The notes under the pieces: generated by a model
Seen by the model: only the letters and a program-made list of their open reading frames with translations
Database searches by the model: none
Told to the model about the DNA's origin: nothing
NCBI RefSeq assembly: GCF_012273895.1
Contig: NW_024045132.1
Coordinates: 434,001-498,000, forward strand
Length of the DNA stretch: 64,000 bases
Source of the DNA: Zerene cesonia
Taxonomy: Eukaryota > Arthropoda > Insecta > Lepidoptera > Pieridae
Direction: 5' to 3'
Shown here: one piece after another, positions 24,530 through 39,500 of the stretch
Layout of the letters: every line of letters begins with the position of its first letter
Position numbering within the stretch: the stretch's first letter is position 1
Position numbers and translations under genes: made by a program

Positions 24530-27500
24530 AGAATTGCTCGTTTAAAGGTAATAGATAAGGTAAACTGTTAAGTATCGTTTTGGACCAATAAAATGCTCTC
24601 GTTACGTTTTACATGACATTGATAACAATGTGTTTTATTATTATTTACCAACAAAGTACAATTAACGAGTAATTAATTTACAGAATAAGATTTTTGAATT
24701 TTGGAACTTTATATACATAAGGTAATGAGGTTCATCGTAGAGTAATTAATAAATATAATTAAGGTGCCTATTGTATTCGTAAGATGCCGGATATAGTCCG
24801 ACCAAGAAGCATTTACGAGCAGAATTTAAAAACCTGATCTACAATTGCAAACACACGTTTCATAAATTTGCAATTTGCCATATTTACTCGTCTAAACAAA
24901 TAACTACTAACCTTGATTTTTTTAAACAAACATTTAATTACGGAACTTGGAGATAAAGAAAGCTAACAAGGAACTCTTAATTAAATATGTATTGTTAACT
25001 AAAACTCAAAATGTTTTGTGTATATACTCGTATGTACTATTTTGATTTTAGTCTGTGTTAAAACATCTAGCCAAACTAGGCTCCATCCGTCCGTCTCTTC
25101 TATAGTTTTTATTATTGGCACGTATTTTATGTAACTTTGTACAATTTCATGAAATAATTTAACTTTAATACCAATGCAAATTAATTGTTTTAGATAAAAA
25201 TTATAAGTTTACCGGATTGAAACATGATGTACCATGTTTTATTGATATTAAATTGGAAGTTGAGATCACGTTACATTTATTAATTCACTCGAACAATTTT
25301 GTGATTAGGCATTAATAAAATACATTTATTTATTTAGTGCTACATTTACCACATTAAAAATCCATTATATTGGGAATATTTCCATTTTTGACAAGGATAA
25401 GGATACGTTAACGGTCGCAAAGCTATGACAGCAGTGAACATATTTTCGGAATTAAGTAACATGTGAAAAAGACAATGTGTCAGGGGTGTAATTAGTAATG
25501 ATTACTGCATCGTGAACCGCAGGAAAAGGCAAATCATTTATTTTTTTCTTACAGCGGGTCACGAACGCGCAGCCGGACACGAAATTATCTCACGAATTGT
25601 CACCAACGAGTACATTACAACACTATATATGCTGAACTATTAAAAAGTCAACTCTTATGTAATAATAAATAGGTTGATATAAGAATAAAGGGCTTCTACG
25701 AGAACAAAGTTTATGTAATATACTCGTGTCTGCTGATTATAGGCATTTCGAATTAGCATACGCCTACTGACCGACTTTTGTTTATTTTATGAATTCCTAA
25801 AATAAATTACGAGAGGATTTTATAAGTTCCATATTTAGACTGTTTATGATATTTGAGTTAATAAAATAAACGCTTATTATGATATCGCTTGTAGCAGTGA
25901 AAGCTATTTAACGACTGGCCTTGAAATCAAAATCCGAGAGTCGGTTTCGGATGTCACAGAAAACAGATTGGTTTAATTACAGTATGTATTCGTCTGTACA
26001 AAAGTTTCGATCATGATCATGATTAGATTGTCGTACCTTTTGAAAAGGCTGATTCGATAAGTCCAGAAAGTCTAAATATTAGCGACGCAAAACATAAATA
26101 TGGATAAGGTGGGCGTTAATAACTATAAAAATAACGCGTTTTAAAATATTACACTTTACATGTAAGATATGCATTTATATTCCAGACGCGCACGGACTTG
26201 ATTAAAACATCATGTCCCACGGCATAGCAAAGCCCTGCAAACAATAAGTATCGAGACATATTCTGAACAATGGTAGCAGGTACGATAGGAATCGGCAATT
26301 CGACGCTGACGTTTCTTTGCATCCTTGACAACCACATCTATTGTGGCGTACGTCTATTTGTAAGACACAAAGCTCCTGCAGAATGCGCATATTTAAATGA
26401 GAATATAAGGAAAACGCGAATGTCAACGACCACCACTTGCGACAGTTCACCCTCTCGCACATTACATTGCAAAACACAGTTCATTAAGAAACTACGGGCG
26501 TATGAAACAATAATAATGAAGGCAATTCTTCATTAATTTTGTACACGTAAAACGTTTACGACATCGGTAAATAATTCCACATAATGTGCATAGTAACGTG
26601 ATCGTAAATGGTGTTCAAACAGACGCACCCCGATATCATAGCGAGGCGTTTGTGTACTGAGAAACATACACGGTTGGTACAAATTCAGACGAAACAGAAA
26701 AATCAATATTAATTTAAATTACATAATCCTAATACTGGTTATTAGAACGTGGATGAGAGTCACTCAATAAGCTAAGTCAATATTAGAACATAAACCGTTC
26801 GATATAATTCTTCTCGCGAATATATTTGAAACGTTAACATCATCAAAGGTGATTGAGTTATTTATACGTTTTAAGGCGTTTTTATTAGCCGGAACATTTG
26901 TTTCTATGCGATTATCCTTGTAAGTGATACGCGTAGCGCGTATAAGTTATGTTAAACAAAGAGCATTTAAATTGTAGAACATCTTTAACGATCAATCTTT
27001 GTTTCTGTATTTTATAGGTTTATTCCAAGAACTAGGGTTAAGTTAGGGTTAGGTTTATTACGTGTAACATGTAACTTGTTTTAATGTATAAAATACATTT
27101 ATGTAATATAAGTGATTCGTTGCGTTTAGATAAAACAGCTTTTTAGAAATACTGAGCTAAAGTTTACGCCAGTGGATAATCTACGCATAAATACTAAAGT
27201 TATATGAAAGCAACGGATATATTTTGAAGAAAAAAGCCTTAACAGATTGAATAGATCTAATAGATTCAACATAAAACATTGAGAGTGAGGTAGATCGGCG
27301 TGAAATAGTAGGACGCTATTGTGTTTCGCTCGGTGAGTCTTTTTATTTAATGCCCTCAATTCTTCCCTTTCCTTTACCCCCTATTAGTGGGCAACGCATT
27401 CGAGGCGGCCGGGTCTTATTTCCCAATGCTCATGTGTGAGTGGTGGTGATCGCTTACCATCAGGCGAACCACCAGCTCAGTTATCATATATCATAAAATA

Positions 27501-30500
27501 TAAAAAACATAATTTAACGATATTTAGTGAAATATTTAGTGAAATGGGTAGTGATCCATTGTAACGCCTGTTGAGATTATATTTCACATTTTCACATTTT
27601 TCGTGTCAGACGCCTTACTGTTCAAGGGACCGTCCTATAAATTTGTACCAAATTCAATGTAACGATAAATACTTTCTTAAGAGAATATTTTCTTACGACA
27701 CTATGAAGTTCATTAAACATTTGATATCTCGAATCGTAGCAAAGGCGGGAGTGAGTCAAATGAAAAATAATTTAAGAGATGACCGCAAGGCACTTTCACC
27801 AGGGGTCGTCAGCTTTCGGTGCCTCACTTGTTTCTCTCCACTCTCGAACGCTGTTTACGTGCACGCGTACCCGCAGTCATGTCGTCTCACTCTAACTGGT
27901 ATGAGAGAGAAAGGCGGCATCGTCTGCCCGATGTTCTAGCGACTAGGCGTATGCGGACTACTTCCCACATTTCGTGTTCTCTTTTTATGTAGGGCAAGAA
28001 CCTTAACGTGACTTAATGACCCAAATTCCTCATCCATTTTGTTTTTTTTTATAATCGACGCAGTTCAATCATTTTTATATTACGCTTGTTTTATTACATC
28101 CTCTTAACGCACGAGTAGGAATGTTTCACATTTAACAAGGAAGTAAGAAATCCGCGTAATGTGTCAATATTTACTTGAATAATAATTATGTATATTCGTA
28201 ATTTATTCTTGTACTTAGTCTAATGCTACTTGGATCAATAATAATATATACCTATATGTGAGTACATGGTTTAGATTAAATATGGTTTAATCATGAATGA
28301 TTATGTTCTAGTCGAGAAATTATACTAAAAATCCGTTTCCTTTTGAAAGCATGCCTCAAATATGGTGAAGAAAGTAGTGGCGTCATATATTCGAGGTTAG
28401 TCATTGGTAAAATATGCCACTACGAGATCTCACTGACTAACGTATCGGTGAGTTTCTTCAATGGCGTAGTAGTGGCCTACTTGCGGCCACTAAAGTAAAT
28501 ACATATTATATGTTGAGTGTAGTATTTATACTACATATGTGTAAAATATACAAACATTATAGGATCCTTTATTCTTACCCTCTTTAGAGGGATTTAGAAA
28601 TTTCTTAGGTTCCTTTTAAATTATCAATCATTTTTTACACGGTTTAATTGTTTACATCTGTAGAAACTCTTTTATTTCTCACATTTTAATATTACAAAAG
28701 AAACAACAGATTCACACGAAAAAAACAATACTTGTTAATTACGATGGATGCATATGTTTTATTTCGAATATTCACGAAACCGCCACCATTTAGGCTTAGG
28801 CTTACGTATTTTGACGAACAGAATACAAGGGTTTAGCAATACAATTAACTTAATTCGAGAAAAAATGTCGTAACAGTGTTTGTAATGAGACCGCACCTCT
28901 GACACAGAAAAGTCACAAACTAGCTCTGAGTTAATGTCTCATAATAATTATTCACACACAATACTTATGACACATAATGTAAAGATCACGTGCCTTAGCA
29001 ACAATCAGAAACCCTGTTTCCAAAACTGAGTCGTCATAATCCATTCACTCTGCATTCAATTCCCCATAAAGACATCATACACATACGTAAATAGCGATTC
29101 GGGTGCTTCAACATTCCTTTCATATATTAATATTGTATTATTATATCATCGGACTACAATTTAGTTCTGAAGATTGAGAGCCGAAGGTTATACGTCTCGT
29201 TGTATATTAAATCTTAGCTGACGTTACAATAGTACTTTGTCTTATTTCAATTTTAATGGATGTAGAACATTTAATATTCATGTCACGGTCGGATTTTCCT
29301 GATATATACGACAGTGGACGACGTTACTGCATCCCGACACATACAAATGGACAGTCCTTGTGAAGGTTGCATTATATTAATTTTATTAACAAGTTTAAAT
29401 AGATCTGGAATAACCGATTATCTTCATAGATTCTATAAAGGTAAATTGAATACTCTAGAGACTGTGAACTGTGAACATAGAAGCTAGTTCGAAGTGTATG
29501 GACAAGCGAACTAACCTAGGCAAATGTTGTCATGTTACAAGCATGCAGCACTGTATTAGCCATACATAGGTGGCGTAATCGATGTATTGAGATGTGATGT
29601 AATACTGCTTACCTTCTTGTGATTCCAGAGCACGTTGACGGAGGGTTTACCGCGGCGGAAGTCGCTCTGGTCGATGACGTCATCATGGATCAATGACGCT
29701 GAGTGGATCATCTCGCTGATCATTGCTACCTGCCGCTGGGATGGCAGTAGAGCACTGTAAATATGATACGTTTAAAAAAAGATCGAAAGAAAGGTGAATT
29801 AAATATGCAATATCTATTTCCTAGAAATAGCTTCAAATTTACTCTGATAAAAATGTATACACCAATATATGAAAAAAAAACAATGCTTTTCTTTAAAAAA
29901 CTTGTTCTGGCAGAATAAAAATGTATAAATAATGTTACACATATGAAAAGATAGTGAATTATGTGCACCATTCACGATATTTTTCTTTAGGTAACCGTGA
30001 CAAATTTCACAAAAAAAACCTTATAAATTTCTTGAATCATGTTGCGTAATTGTGTTTCCCCAATCCATTAGCACTTAAATGTCGATAGAGTACTACTACT
30101 CTCCTTTGTACACAATGCTCAAAACTCGCTAATTATGTTACATTACAATAAGATGACACATGTATAATACGAGGATAATTTTATAAACACATCTAACAAA
30201 TTTGGACGGAATACCTTGAAAGAATCGAAAAACAATATCTTGAGAACAGTGTTGTTAAACTAAAATTTTCAAATAATATAAATTGCTCCCGTTTACACAA
30301 ACATCACATCCTAGGGTTTTTACCCAGTCACCGTAGTCTCGGTGGTATGTATGTATTAATAATATAACATTAATAAATTATTCTACACACAGACGGACTT
30401 TGCACGCACCTTACATAAAGCGTCTTAAATATTCGCCACGTGTATAGTTAGGGCAATACGCGGCGAATCATAGTCTACGTGCGAATAATATATTAAGATC

Positions 30501-33500
30501 AAATTATTATGCCTACTTTAATCATCACCAACCAAGGATACGCTTAGATATGCACACAAGATATAGTCTAGAAGATGTGCCGAAGATATTCAGGTGTTTG
30601 ATTACGAAAAGGCAACAGATACTCATTCAATTATATAACACCTGTAAGTAGCAAACAATGAAGTAATTAATAATGTTGGCAACGAAGCAACATAAGAAAT
30701 ATGTCAGAATGACATGAGTTTCGTAACAAATTTTAAATAGTGAGCGGTAGTGAGAATATTGGATGAACCAAAAATCTTTTTCGAAAGAAAGGGTACCGGG
30801 TAAGGGACTTTCCTTCGAAAGAGGGTTCAAAAGAAATATTAAAATTTATCCAAATATAAACAATATTCCATTAAACGCGATATAATCACGTCAATCGATT
30901 GAAAATCCACTGAGTTATAGGAATTAGAACAGAAAAGAGTTGTAAACAGAAATCATCCGAGATTCGATTTGGGAAAGCGGCTTAATAGATGGTACATTTC
31001 AAAGCTGCTCAGTATTTTTTAACATTAAATACATATATATTGGTTCGTATAGCATGGTATTTATATAGAAAACTTACCTATTTTCACCGTATACGTGGTA
31101 GTTGACAGCTTTCGCCATTAGGATAGCCACCATTGGCCTTAGAGCTTTACCCTGACCGTCGAAGTAATATGTAGCTATGGTGTTCAATTCAGGCTGATTT
31201 GTGTTGCGTTCCAGCTCCTGCAGGCCAAATAAACTAAAGTCGAGTTGGGATCACATTTTTTTTTATAAAATACCTTGGAAGAAATTAACAGACCACATAT
31301 GTGATGTGAATGATTCAAAATTTCGTATTATAACCTTAAAACTAAATATATTTAAAACTATTTGTACCAATCGATATAACTATCAATATTTTACGAAGAT
31401 ATGCCGTAACCATCAACCTGTAGTTATTTAATCGTATTCCGTTCGGGATGTCGTAAATGTCCTTAAGAAATAATCTGATGTAGTAATCTTGATTCGACAC
31501 AATTTAAATTGTGTTTAGACAATGTAAATCTCGGACGAAATCGCTAATGCTTTTGTCCTCCGCCATTCTATTGTAACGCTGTAATTTGTATGAAAACGAT
31601 TTACATCAAACGATAATCTTACAAACATACATACTATTTAATAATTATTTCGAACCGAGCTTAATGCAACTGTTAAAACGGATATCGTGTTAAACTATGC
31701 AAAATTATCTTGGAAATAATAAATATTATTACTGTTATAAATATTTGTACGTGCAATCTAAGAATCTTAATTATCTTCATTTATTCCTATCATACAAAGA
31801 ATAAGCAATATTTGCAGATATACTAGTTTACATTGCAAATACACAAATATTTATACTATGATGACTTTTATCAAGTTTGCTAGAGCGCAAAAGATACGAA
31901 AATACTGAACAAAATTTTCGAATCCTTGGCTGTCGTGACCACGAGGAATTTTCAATTATATCACACTGCCTTTTGGGCCAACATTTAATCGACGTTAACA
32001 TGTTAGGACAGAGCAGTCAATGCCAGAATATTACAACATTATTTGCTATGCAATGTATTCATTAGCGAGCTACGATATTATGGTCACGTCACAGATGTTT
32101 GAAAATTAGTTTAGAAGGTTATGAATAACGTTGTTATAGTTAATGAAACTAACATAGTTTTGCTGTGATTATGGCAGTATAAGCAATATGAGATTATAAA
32201 CGTACAATAGACCAGATAGTAAAGAAAGCTCGGCGTCACGGTAGGTTATTTCAAAAGAAGGTCGTTGTTCGTTCACTGCACTTTACGCTTGACATCAGAA
32301 TACAAAAGTCTGAAATATTGTTTCAAGGTCAGTAGATAGTTGAATGGTATTACAATTTGATCATTTTACCTGTAGGTATTAGTTTCATATACAAACCAAC
32401 GTATATGTAAAACAAATATTGTATCTCCTAAACTTTATTTTAAATAATTTTGAATCATGATTTCAGAACACATCCTGCTGACATCTATGTCAAGGACTGA
32501 ACATGAGCAAAAGGCGAAACAGATTTTTGCAACTAACGCTATATTAAACGTAATTGTATACTCGACGGATATTTAGGTAGACACCAATCTAATCTTTAAA
32601 ATTCCGTTTTGTCTCACAATTATTATGTTATTATGAAACTCAAGTAATTACAAAACTGCGCGAAGTACATTAAAAGCATTTTGTGCTTCTTCTCAGACGG
32701 ATCGATACGAAACATCCTTTTTTCTAAATATTAGTAACGACACAGAAGAAATAAGTACTTCTGGTACAACATCACCAGGTGCATTAGAAAATATGCAACA
32801 AGATTATCACTGCATTTGTATAGGCGTTTAAGCCTAGTTTTAGACAAGTTTTCAACGTAAGAAAGTAGGCGAACTAGCCATCATTTCCCCAAGCCATGAC
32901 AACACAAAAGTAGCAAGACATAATTTGCTCCGTGCAATTAAATTCTTTCCGTTAAAATTACCAACGATTTTGAAAAATCGTTCTACTGTTACAAAAGAGC
33001 TGTCTGAAATCCAATTTTATAAATGATTACTGCAATATTAGTAATCTGGCACGAAAACATATGTAACAATATAAACATAACCTTGCTTTTGAATCAACTG
33101 CACATATCATTATATTTCATCAGTGTAGTAAATAAGCTACGTGGATCTACATTTGCATACTACGATTTGTAGCGTTTTCGTAGCACCTTTACTAAGCTTA
33201 TAGGTTATTCGCTGCACTGATTTAGTGTTCATACAATTTATATAATTGATAAATGAAATATTAAATACGAATTAATTTCGCTTACTACCTTTCTTGGTTA
33301 TGTTCATATATATTTTAATACTAGCTTGCCGTCCGCGTAGTCAAAGGAAGAGATAAACAAGTCCAGGGGTTTTTCCCCGCACGGATCCCGCTTCTATGGG
33401 ATTCCCAATATTCCTACGTCCTTATTTGGATCTCAAACTATATACGTGCCAACAAACTCTCCAGTTTTATATTTTCCCATATTTAGTCAGATTTATCATA

Positions 33501-36500
33501 AATCTCCTTCGTCATTTACTATTTCGATTTACAACACGGGATATTTCAATTTCTACGAGAAAATAATTATCTTATTTTCTTTTGTAATCTTAAAGAGTAT
33601 CGATGTGTAAATATAAAAAACTTCTATCATGATGTATTCTATTCATGCACAATAATCACAGTTGAATGCAACATTATAAAGCATCGGGTGAATGAATAGT
33701 TCTAATAATCGCTGATACCCATTCGAAGCCCGTTCGAATCGTGTTGCTAATAGTTAAATTGTCAGCACAAAAAATTCACATGTCCTGTTATAAATCATCT
33801 TAGATTAAAATTACACAACCCACACCTACTCGCGTGCTAGTGCTTGATAACTTTTAGACAATTATGCGTAAGCACCATTCGACCTTTGCATTACAGCATA
33901 AAATGCTATTAACTAAATTAAAACGTAACACATAATCCTTGAACTACGCCTTGATAAAACATTTTTTTTATGGATTTTACTTATATTTTATTTCTATAGT
34001 ATTTCCGAGCAACTTCATAATACAAAATGGTGAAACCTGGCCTGTCATTAAAAGTGTATGAGATGAGAGTGTAATACTATGAAAATACTTCAGAATATAA
34101 TAATACTATACAGACAATTTATAGACAATTTTGATGCAGTGGGTTGTGTTGTTTACTCATATTTATACTTTGTGCCAATTATAGAAAATTGAACTCAGCA
34201 TTTATGTACCCGACTTACCCGATGTATTCTATCGCTATACATCGAGCGAAGAACAATTTCGGCTATAAACAAACCTATTTACGCTTTATATTACACGAGC
34301 GTTATGACCATTGTCTTACCGATCGTATGTCTTCGTATATTCCATTTAGGTCGTCTTCGAGCAGGCGGTAGGGGTCGACGATCTGTGCACCGTAGTCTGG
34401 CAGGGAGCCTGTGCTTGTGCTTTGCATGCTGGATGCGAGGCGACGCATCGCGCCGGAGGTTGCGGTGCCTCCCAGGGTACCGCATGCTGGCCCGCATGTG
34501 GTCACGCGCTGGAACAAGCGAATGAAGTGTAAAAACTAGTTAGTTAACAATTATCATCACTACATATTATAAAACAAAGTCGCTTTTTGCTTGTGCTTTG
34601 TGCTGCTTTGTGCGTCTTTATCTTTAGATATTTAAAGTTACGCAACATATCGAGATGTTTTTTTAATAGATAGATTGTATTGTTATTTATTTATTATTCA
34701 AGAGGAAGGTTTATATATATAACAACATATAAACTTCTCCGAATTGCAATTGCCTTGAAATAGGCAAAAGCTAGTATTACAAACAAGTATTTCAACGACT
34801 TTTATTTTAAGCAAAAAAAAATATCTATGATGTTAGTATTAAATATAGATATAATTTATAAAGAATTGCGAAATATAGTATAGAATATTCTAGTAGGTTT
34901 ATATTTTCTAACTTGGCGTAACACTTTTCTGGCCGCGCGCGTAATATATGACCCATATGACACATTGTCTGTAACATTATTTTAGTCCCATATTTTTGTA
35001 AACGCCGCAAAAAACATAATATTACAATTTTATTATAAACATACGATAAAATAATGTACCCAAAGTATGCGGGACAAGAGCCAAATATGTAATTTCAAGT
35101 GTATTTCGCGAGTGAAACTCGATTTGCAATACTTCGAATTCTTAACACTAAATAATAAATATCACTGCCCAGCCGCTGTAGGTAGACACGTAAATAAACG
35201 AAATTACGAGCAAATGAGAATTGTGTGTCTGCGGTATACATTCGATAATGGATCGTAGTTAGGGTGCGGCTATGCCCTTAGCTCGGCAGCGGCAGTGACC
35301 GCGATGCGTGTTTTGCAATTGGTTTATGCAACTGCAGCCGAGTGCAGTCCACCACACCTGATGGCTCCAACCGGCCGTTGCAAAACAACCTGCCAGCGCC
35401 ACACGTATGCACAATTCGTAAGTGTACCGTATGTTATAACACAGTGCTGTTTTAAATACAAGTAATAATTGAAAAAAAAACCCGCCAGCATATTTGTTTA
35501 TGCATTTCTAATTGTACACTTTAAATTACCTCATTTTGATAAAATTTACAGTGACAAAGTATAAAAATTATCTATGTATGTTGAGATAATGTTTATAGTT
35601 TTAGTTATTTTTAGTAAAGATAAATAATATTCACCTTTCAATTTTTAATTCTAAATAAACATTATGGAAACTGCCAGTCTCGGCAAAAAAACTGAGGGTC
35701 TAAAAAGTTTTAATGAATGATATGAATGTGACTATTCAACCGCAATTATACTCTGTATACATCCAAACAAAAACAAACACTAAATGCATACATATAATGA
35801 TAATTATCACGTAATGCAAACATGTAAAGATGACAATTATTAAGACTGAATATAAACGAAGTGTTATTGGTTTAGCCGTTATACTAATAGGCTTACAGTT
35901 ATGAGCTGCTTTCCTAATTCCAATGGTCACACTAAATATATAACTCTACAATAGTGAGCAAATAATATAATTTGCTCAACGAAATAGACATAATAGATCG
36001 TCCTATTGATAAATAACCTTTATATCATCAGGTCAAGCTCTAATTCTTTTCAAAGGTTTTGCGATACACGGTTATTAGTTCCACTGCTATATGATACACT
36101 AATTAAACACAGGTGTTGAAATTTACAAATATCCCAATCCAATAAATAAACTATTAATTTAATATATAATAATATTAATGTCATTAATATTATAGCGAGT
36201 GAACCTGCTAGCGGTGAGTAACATTTCGGTGAAAGCATTTCAATGACATTTTAATTAATCAATACTCATTCAATTTAAACGCGAACCATTTGTGAAACGT
36301 TAGCGACAACCGTCATAGCCATTCAATATAAAGAAAAGAAAAGCGTGAACTCATCCATTCAAAGTTAAAACAAATTAGGTGTCGAAATATAAATTAAAAT
36401 ACAACTATCCGTTTGGCAATCTGCTTAACTCATTATGACACCTCGTGCTTTGAATAATAACAAGTTCCATGCGATTTCACACACGTCATAACCATCTTGA

Positions 36501-39500
36501 ATATATTCAACGTTTATCAAAGTTGTCATATTGGATACGAATATCCGTAATATAATGTTCGTGTACATCGAATTAGTCGCTTTATATTTAAAAATATATG
36601 TCGCCAATAAACAATAAATGTCGCCGTTTTATTACTCCGCGTTTTCATTCATGTCTGTAATAGTATTTTTCAACGGGGTTATACAATAAAAATATTTATG
36701 TTATTTTTTTATTTATTACGCTTCGATCGGTTCGGTCAGCCTTCGTCTGTGATACATACATAGCTTTCCGGAATAAATGGGCTATCTTACCTGATATAAT
36801 TTTTCAAATTGGACCAGTAGTTCCTGAGCTTAGCACGTTCAAACAAACAAATTAACTCTTCATCTTTATAATATTAATGTAGATAACTAATAACGTAACT
36901 TTTTTGTACTTAAATTTATTCTCCCTATCTATCCATTAATTATTATATTTTTAGACCAATATTACGTCAACATCAAAATACTAACTAACTAGTAATAATA
37001 GACCAGTTAATTAAATTTATTACAAATACAACATTTTAACACTTGTTCGTAACATAATACGCCCAGATAGATACCTGACTGTTATGAATTATTATACAAT
37101 AACCATTACTTGTTTAAAACGTAACACACCTTCTTTCAAGAAATCATTCAATCATTTGAAACGGTTTACCTAGCTTGACGTTTTTTTTAGCTGATTAGGT
37201 AATTCGATTTCATTTTAAAATGTTTTAAGAAATACATCTATTTCCTACCTGACTTATACATAAAATATTGCCCAGCAACATAGATCAAGACATATTATAT
37301 TTTTGGTAGAGATTAAAAGTAATATTTGATTAAATAAAGTACATTTATAAACTTCACAATCTAATGACATTACATCCATCTAAGGAATCCAAGAACGAGT
37401 AAAAAATAAATATGTGTTTTATGAGTAATTCCGCTTCACCACCAATTGGGTATTTAACTGGAGAAAAGAGCGACTCTCACACCAGGAAGCTATATTATCA
37501 CATGAACATTTTTTTGTGGTTTGTACTGTTAGATTCCAGATAATGCGTTTTCAACTCCTGTCTGCTCAAACTTTCACATCTACCTTTCTCAGGTCCTAAA
37601 GTTAACCATTCCTAATCATTGTGTACTCATATCATGAAATGCTTTTCCTTTGACTTGTATCACTATTTATAATTACATTTAAATTATTATAATACAGCAT
37701 TAAATACTATGCATTTATAATATTAAAGAAAAACAAATCCGTGATCGATGTCAATGATAAACAACATTGAAGCACGTAAAATTGCATGTGTCCGCATCGC
37801 ACATAACAATTAAAACATGATAGAAAGTAAATACTGCAAACACTTCCAATACCAATGTTCTCCAAATAGAAACGAACAATTGATACGTGCCAGAGGAAGA
37901 TAGGAAAGTGCTACGTAATATAATTAAAATATACGTCGCATACAGGAATAGCGTACTATGTTAGTATAATCATTGTATAATTAAGAAAAACACGCAAGCC
38001 CTGACAATAGCGTGACTGCGATAGTAACGGTCAAGGTTTCTCTATTAAAACTGAATATTTGTTAAGAATTGGCATTTAATTTGATAGCAATGACAACCAA
38101 TAAATATTTTATACAGTTAAAGTTAGTTTGATATAACAAGGGTATAGGATCCCCCACTCTCGATATAAACCTTAATCAAAGTAATCGCGAAGCATTTTCT
38201 CGTGTGGCGCCCGCCACAATTCTTTTTATAGACGTCGATCGATATCTGAATGAATAATTATTACTTTACGTTGAATAATTGAATGAAAAACCGCTGTTAA
38301 TGTTGCATTCAATTTCCGTAAGCTACAAATTGGAATAAATTAATTCTTGATAAGATGCGTGATGACATTAAAGTTATGCATTCTTGAATTATTCAAGATG
38401 TTGGTTTCCCCGGAGATATATGAGGTGTGTACCATTTAAGAGATGACACGGCAATCCATCATTTTTTTTGTACTTAAATACACTTAAAACTATGCTAATT
38501 ATTAAAATTACGCTTCTTAAATAAATTATATGAAATCTTGAACAATTTCATCGAAAATTTCACAACTTTTACATTTACTATTAATTGAAATAATCAATGC
38601 TGTTGCACTTTAGCGATTTTGATTAAAATTATTCACGAATATATATTGCACAAAACTTTCCAGCCAAACTAAGCCTTATTTGTAAAAACAAGAAATCTCG
38701 AAAAAAAGGGCGTAGACATGACGTATGTATTAGGTACATGTTGTACCTAATACAAAAAAACATCCAATACGATTTTCGCATTACTAAGTAAACTGCTAAT
38801 AGTTAACGAATTTTCATGATCGCATCAGACACTTCCGAAGATTACCCATTGCAAAACATTCCAAGTTAGAAACTTTGAATGAAGTATTTTAGTTAGTTAG
38901 TAAGAAGATTGGTTTTATAATCGACTGAAAGTATAAAAGCTCTATTAAAATGGATATCTAAAAAGTCAAAATAACCGCTCTACCTACACAATGAATGCTA
39001 TTTATCTACTAATAGTTCTACACGACTGATGCCTCTACGATTGTACGCATGCTACGATCTCTACAAGTAAACGATTTAAACGCGCTATCTATGCGCGGAC
39101 GCATTGTTAAGATTACAATCTTCTTACAAGAACATAATAATATTTGGTATTAATTTACGCTTGGCATTATTATTGTATCCGAAAGAAATGGCCTAAAGGT
39201 ATAAGGTGCGGCCTATATCCAAAAATCACTTGCCCAAATTTTTTTTAGCTAACTCTGAATACAATGAAGTATAAATAGATCAAATAAATAAAATTCAAAT
39301 TGAACACTATTATAAAGTATTCAACGAATATCTACAACGTAAATAAATAAAACACAAAAGTCCTTGAGTGCAAAAGTAATGCTATTATATATTTGTATCT
39401 CGTAAAGGGGATTCCTCGAGGGACGATAATAAAATGGTCAACAGCACATGACAGGTAACATTTCCGCGTCTGTTTGTTCATAATTGTATTTAAATCCTTT

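Larger units (their letters stand above)
20111..29612. other. remainder of PDSS1 intron 4
   Basis: No coding region supported. Open frames at 21490, 21969, 26202 and 27571 lack homology I can recognise. A CpG-rich patch lies at about 21225-21320. Repeats are listed separately: 22481-22800, 23144-23183, 24220-24330, 24489-24527 and 27293-27505. Confidence 0.5.

Noticed and set aside
26149..26536. Overlapping ORFs on both strands around 26.2-26.5 kb
   Set aside because: No homology, no splice context; ordinary intron sequence.
33715..33760. cgttcgaatcg resembling a tRNA B box
   Set aside because: No A box or cloverleaf arms around it; no tRNA gene is supported anywhere in the window.
36167..36195. 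Palindrome ataatattaatg / cattaatattat
   Set aside because: Pure AT simple sequence that can arise by chance in this composition.
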